From contig JAOVVO010000061.1 of NCBI GenBank assembly GCA_028564675.1, positions 1 to 64,000 on the forward strand: DNA of 64,000 nucleotides. Direction: 5' to 3'. Position 1 is the first letter of the stretch. Each line of letters opens with the position of its first letter. Source of the stretch: Onchocerca lupi. Its lineage: Eukaryota > Nematoda > Chromadorea > Rhabditida > Onchocercidae. Made by a program: the position numbers and the translations under genes. The notes below the pieces were generated by a model that was not told the origin of the DNA, made no database searches, and worked only from the letters and a program-made list of their open reading frames with translations. Positions 59,404-64,000 of the stretch are shown one piece after another.

Positions 59404-59530
59404 TATCCGAAATGCATATCCCATATTCAAAAGCATATCTCGTATACCGTATCCGAAACACGTATCCGTATCCAATATCCGAAACACGTATCTCGTATTC
59501 CGTATTCGAAATTAGTATCCCATATTCTTC
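59404..59530 (+). repeat. Degenerate tandem repeat, period about 26-27 bp
   Basis: TATCCGAAA or TATTCGAAA occurs at 59404, 59450, 59476 and 59503, with GTATCTCGTAT and TATCCCATATTC between. The last units are 26-27 bp apart; the earlier spacing of 46 is irregular. Confidence 0.75.
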
Positions 59531-60258
59531 ATTCATACTTCAAAAATTATCGAAATTTCACCATTTTTTTTTATCATTTTTTGGGGAAAAATTTTACCAT
59601 TTTCATTCATCCATACTTCAAAAATTATATGTCAAAGTATCATTTCTATCCATTCATATCTTCGAATACTCGAAAATACTGATAATATGTACATAATTCA
59701 TTTTTTGTCAACAAAATTTCGCATAACATGAAATCATGTAAAAAATTGACAAATATAAATTTCGAAAAAAATTTAAAACAAAATACATAATGATTGTGGT
59801 TGAATGTAATAATATGAAACATTCCAATGTATGAAAAAAATTATAATCGTTTGTTCTTTTTTCTTTTTTTTTTTTCCTTTCATTTTCTTTCCTTCTCATT
59901 GGTGCATAATTTGAGCAATGAGACAAATAGTATCCCATTAACCTAGTTAAGCTTTTTTTTTTTTTCTTTTAATTCAAAATTACTTTATTTCGAATGCGGA
60001 TGAATTTTCTACTCTATTATCGTCAATCATTTTACATGGTCTCAATATTGCACCCGAAATCCAATTGAAATAAGATCCTCCTGTAATATAATATAATGGA
60101 TCATCACAAATTATTATTTGACATGGTTTCAGTCAGTTTTTTTTTTTTTTTTTCTCTCAAACTTTGCAATTTATCGGTGACAATTGTGAAGTGAAGAATA
60201 TCATTATTTGCTTCAGGCTGTTGTCACAACTGAACGAAAAGGTGGATATATAAGTAGA

Positions 60259-63200
60259 ATGGTGATAAATAGGCTTTCTTGGCTACTAATTACAATCATT
60301 GTTAGTTTATCAGATTTTTTGATAATTTTTAAACTTTCAACTCAATTTTATATTGGAAATTTTGGTATAATGTTATAGCTTCCGTTGTGGTCTAGTGGTT
60401 AGGATTTGCGGCTCTCACCCGCAAGGCCCGGGTTCGATTCCCGGCAACGGAATAGTATAACCTCGCTATGAGGGATGCTGCAACATTTTGATTCAGGTGT
60501 TTTGAAATATTGATAAAATGAAGAGAAAAAAAAAAAAAAAAACTAGAAGATTTAGTTAAAGCTATTTAACTTCTAATTTTCAGCCAAAAATACGCGCTTC
60601 AAAAATCAAAAATGCAAGAAATATCTAAGGGTGTTCAATTTAATTTTCAATTTTAATTTTCAGTTTGAAATCGTTGTAAATTAATTTTCAGATGATGTGA
60701 AATTATTTAAATTGAATCGTACGAATCAAGTATGAATAAACTTCTGTATCGAGAATTTTTAAGAAAATTTTGAATTAGTATTCGATAATTCATATTATAC
60801 CCATGGGATATAATATGAATTTTTGAATTTTTTTTTTTCATTAATATTATATTTTCAATATGAATATTTACTTTTATAAATATTATATTTGCGTCGCAAC
60901 TGATCCAAAAGAAAGAATCATTGATAAGATGGATTTTTTGGCCAGAAAAAAAAATGAGTCCATGTTTTTTGATACGAATCATAAATTCCAATCACTAGGT
61001 TACAATGATTTTAGATCTGTCTAAAATTTTAGATTTTAGATTTAGAAATTTATTAAAATTTTATATTTTAAATACATTTTAGATATTTCAGATTTATCTG
61101 TCATTTAGATATGTCGAGATTCCGCAACAAATATCAAGATAATCGAGAATAGTGTTGTCGGTGAACCGATCGTAGAATGTAATGTAAATGGTATTGCAAT
61201 CGATGTGATCACTATGCATTCATTTTCTGGCAGATTATATGTTCAGGTATCATGAATTAGTATTAAAATTTACCGCGGTAGCAAGTAAATTACTGCCTCA
61301 ATTAATTTCCGGTATCTACAATATTTAGAGATATTAATATTGATTGATTGATCGATCCAATCATTAAAAAAAAGAATCTTCCACTTTGTATGAATACCTC
61401 GATATCTCATTTCCCGAGATAGTTTAATAGATGTTGGAAATTTCATATATTGGTTAATAATTACATATTTTGACGTTAGCTTAATTTGAATAATTAATCA
61501 GTAAAAAAAAAATATTAGCTTCTTTAATTTTATTCCAAGCCAAGGAAAATTAGCATTAAAATTTCAAGGGTGAAAGTGATAATCCAAATTGTGTAATATT
61601 ACATTATGGAAGAGATCAACAATCAGATACTCTCAAAAAAACATTAAATGATGATGAAACGTTGAGATTTTCGTTGAAATTTGGTGAATGCAACATGCGA
61701 CGTCAACGCATGGTACTATTTGATCATTTTTTGATCGCAAAATTACGTCATCGATTTTATCTTAACAGTTCTGGGATTGAATTTTAGAAAATGGAAAAAG
61801 AAAAAATAAATAAAGAGCTAATGGTGAGATTAATCTATGAGGCGATATAACCTAAATTCATTTTTGCGTGTCACCAACATTTCCTCTTCAAAATTTTATC
61901 TTTTCGTCACTAAAAAATTGTTTTTTTTTTTTTACTTTTTAATTTCTGCAAAATTATTCGATCAGAAATATTTATTATAGTAAATAGAAAAGAATTTGCC
62001 AGTAATACTGCTACGACAATTTTCTATCGAATAATCGTTTTTTAACTTCAAATTAAAATTTGTTCGAATAAGAAAACACATCCACTTCGAATTGTCTTTC
62101 TTTCTTTCTTTTTTTTTTTTTTCGCCAGCAAAATTTCTTGTTTTAATTTTCAATTTTTCAATTGAATTTCTAAGCATCAATTGAATTATGAATTGCAACT
62201 AATGATTTTTTTTCTTTATCTTAACTAATTAACAAATTTTAGTTAAATCCACGTGGTGTTGCTTATACATTTATACTTATTGTATCATTCCATCCGGTAT
62301 GATATTAACTTAAATTTTTCCATTTTTACTAACATTCTCGAAAATTTGAAAATTTTCAAGCATTTTCTGAAATCTTTAAAATTGAACAAAATAACTGGGA
62401 TTCTGGAAGACATTAAAAAAAGTTTTTTTAATATAGCATTTTTGTTTAATTTCTTCTTAATTTGAATTTTTGCATAAATAATTACAGAACTTTGTTTAAG
62501 ATTTTCGAGACAGAAGTTGATCGAGCATATCGAATTCGATGCTTTTTCACCGAATCCGTTACGGCACTAGAAGCCACGTTGGGTGTTAGGTAAACCATTT
62601 CATTTAATTAAAAATTTCATTAATCCGAGTTCAAAGTTTTAAAAAACTTTCTGCTTTGAATTTAATTAAATGAAAAATCTTTGCCAATTATGAGAAGATC
62701 CGCTTGTAATTTATAATTCAGTATCTTGTAAATAGTGGACTTATACTGGTATCCTGACCATGTCCAATTTCGGAAAACCCCCAAAGCTGCTAATTCTTCT
62801 TTGGAAGATTAAGTTGAATGATTAATTTTTTCGTTATTTTTGATAACTATTATTCAATTAAATTATTCAAATTATATTATTTATCAAATTCTCTTCTTCC
62901 TATAATCGCAAAAGTATGGAAATTAAATTAAAAATATTAGCTAACTAACTGGGCCGGTCACACTTTCGCGTGGTTGGTCCCCAATAAATGCAGAAAGTAG
63001 GCGCGGTTTATAAGGTGTAATCAAAAGTTTGCTCAATCATTTTCTGTCGCAGGTGTAATAAATTTAAAAAAAAAAAGTAAATATATTTATATAGAAACAC
63101 GCGCCTACTCAAATGCAACGTTATATGAAAATTCGAAAACAATCGGTGTAGGACTTGTGCAAAGAGTTACAACGAAGATTTACATTTTTATTTATATCGA

Positions 63201-63899
63201 TTATCGACGAGCTATATGACCAAGTGTATATTTAAAATGAATTTTATGCTATAAATCAGTTGACTGATCATGTTTGTGTCACTCCAGGAATATTTTCTGA
63301 AACAAAAAAAAAAAAAGATTTGAATACTATTGTGATAAGATTTAGTCAACTGACAACGCAAATTATCGAGCAAGATTTTGCTTTTCCATCATGTTTGTAT
63401 GAAATACGTGAAAGTCGTGCCGGTCCATTTGTCAATTTTGCGCACGTTGGTGATCATATATGGCACGTATGGCATTGCGATTTAAGTAAGTTGCTTGTAA
63501 AAATAATTTTCATCTTAAATTTATTTACTTTTTCATTATGAAAATATTATTAAAAAATATAAAAAAACATTAGTTAATTTGTTAACATTTCAGTAATGTT
63601 AACGGAAAAATTATAATTCAATAAAACTCGTCAATTTTTTGCAATTTATTTTAAAAAATTATTTTGGCAAAGTTTCAATGTCATATTTTATACATAATAA
63701 TATTTATAGCAGCTGGTACGGTGTACGGTATGTTAATTCATTCATGTCATGTTGATGATGGTCAAGGAAAACAAGTTCCGCTAGTTGACAATAGAGGGTC
63801 TTTTTCAAATTTTATTTTTTTAAGGCCTTAAAATTTTTGTCTATCTCGTCTCTTTTTCACACCTGAAAATTTTGCAGTGCATTGGACATTATTTTAACT
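60259..63899 (+). CDS. ZP-domain cuticlin-like secreted protein (3' partial)
   Basis: Exons 60259-60300, 61109-61246, 61569-61712, 62243-62296, 62501-62589, 63346-63485, 63710-63797 and 63878-63899 (last end uncertain), continuing past the window. MVINRLSWLLITII is a hydrophobic signal peptide. The ZP fold then shows IENSVVGEPIVEC, SGRLYVQGESDNPNC, FGECNMRRQRM, LNPRGVAYTF, EVDRAYRIRCFFTE, FPSCLYEIRES, HVWHCD and LIHSCHVDDGQGKQVPLVDN. Nematode cuticlins have this pattern (NPRG, VDRAYR.QC, VHSC.VDDG) and polymerise in the cuticle or alae, or on epithelial surfaces. The Cys usually present in the GCALD motif seems missing (GALD), unless splicing differs. The exon at 63346 was chosen because it gives LGVSQLTTQ in phase. 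Exon 1 and the last exon are the least certain. Family membership is firm, the exact cuticlin is not. Confidence 0.82.
60381..60452 (+). tRNA. tRNA-Glu (anticodon CTC)
   Basis: Acceptor TCCGTTG/CAACGGA, D arm GTCT-AGTGGTTA-GGAT, anticodon stem TGCGG/CCGCA with loop CTCTCAC (anticodon CTC), T arm CCGGG-TTCGATT-CCCGG, discriminator A; 72 nt, no intron. It lies in the first intron of the ZP gene, on the same strand. The nearest downstream T run is TTTT at about 60486. Confidence 0.97.
62950..63209 (+). mobile_element. MITE-like dispersed repeat, copy D
   Basis: Head GGGCCGGTCACACTTTCGCG then TGGTTGGTCCC (imperfect hairpin). Then TTTTCTGTCGCAGGTGTAAT, ACACGCGCCTACTCAAATGC, AACGTTATATGAAAATTCGA, CAATCGGTGTAGGACTTG and TTTACATTTTTATTTATAT. 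It is within the ZP gene intron 62590-63345. CTGTC(A/G)CAGGTGT is shared with copy C. Confidence 0.78.
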
Positions 63900-64000
63900 G
63901 TCAGATTTCAGTAACCTTCACAGATCGAAATTTAATTTCGGTAAACTTTATAAATGATATGAAATTTGAATTTTTTGATGAAAGCTTTAAAAAAAAAAAA

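Larger units (their letters stand above)
57662..60258. other. 2.6-kb intergenic region between the globin and ZP genes
   Basis: AT-rich with no convincing coding sequence. Contains the globin 3' UTR, a 43-nt poly-A tract (57954-57996) and a degenerate tandem repeat (about 59404-59530). The fragment CATACTTCAAAAATTAT occurs twice (about 59534 and 59611). The ZP gene promoter presumably lies in the last few hundred bases; I could not identify motifs. Confidence 0.65.

Noticed and set aside
60301..60380. Read-through of the ZP first exon into DFLIIFKLSTQFY
   Set aside because: It hits a stop (TAG at about 60378) before the tRNA; the donor ATT|GTTAGT at 60300 gives a clean signal peptide and correct phase.
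63260..63345. Possible upstream extension of the ZP exon (LTDHVCVTPGIFSETKKKKDL)
   Set aside because: It needs a different donor for the previous exon and contains a poly-A-coded Lys run; the acceptor at 63345 gives LGVSQLTTQ in phase and fits the ZP family.
1..64000. Bacterial endosymbiont (Wolbachia-type) insertion
   Set aside because: No bacterial-like open frames or base composition change of the needed size; the only less AT-rich island is the Helitron relic and MITE copy near 36.4-37.6 kb.

Overview
This window looks like AT-rich nematode genomic DNA. The non-coding sequence is full of poly-A/poly-T runs, coding sequence is cut into many short exons with TTTTCAG-type acceptors, and the main gene is the giant muscle protein UNC-89 (obscurin family). 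Base composition and gene style would fit a parasitic clade III (filarial-type) worm, but I cannot fix the species. I saw no bacterial insert, CRISPR array or virus-like gene.

Region 1 (1-43504, +): the 3' part of unc-89. I could join 78 exons with every reading-frame phase matching, giving 4,722 codons plus stop; the 5' end (SH3, DH and PH domains in relatives) lies upstream of the window. Order of domains: about 30 Ig domains, an FnIII domain, two Ig domains, protein kinase 1 (PK1), a long inter-kinase linker, Ig, FnIII, a linker, and protein kinase 2 (PK2). The first three Ig domains are almost identical 294-bp tandem copies. Ig10-19 form a distinct block lacking both canonical Ig cysteines and mostly sharing intron positions. 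PK1 has lost several catalytic residues; PK2 keeps most of them but has DFA where DFG is expected. A 4.5-kb intron splits PK1, and an in-frame ATG just before the following exon suggests a short kinase-only isoform.

Region 2 (43505-50899): a 7.4-kb gap without a convincing gene. It holds a fold-back element, a group of hairpins, microsatellites and one copy of a dispersed repeat.

Region 3 (50900-57661, +): a nine-exon gene for a 484-residue protein with a globin domain behind a long Ser-rich N-terminal extension. Its 3.4-kb first intron carries an antisense tRNA-Thr(CGT) and another copy of the dispersed repeat.

Region 4 (57662-60258): a non-coding gap with a degenerate tandem repeat and a 43-nt poly-A tract.

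Region 5 (60259 to beyond the end, +): the 5' part of a ZP-domain (cuticlin-like) gene with a signal peptide. tRNA-Glu(CTC) lies in its first intron and a further copy of the dispersed repeat in a later one.

The three protein genes do not form an obvious pathway: one is a sarcomere scaffold, one a haem protein and one a cuticle matrix protein. The accessory content is mobile: a four-copy, roughly 250-bp, MITE-like family and a decayed Helitron helicase fragment inside an unc-89 intron.
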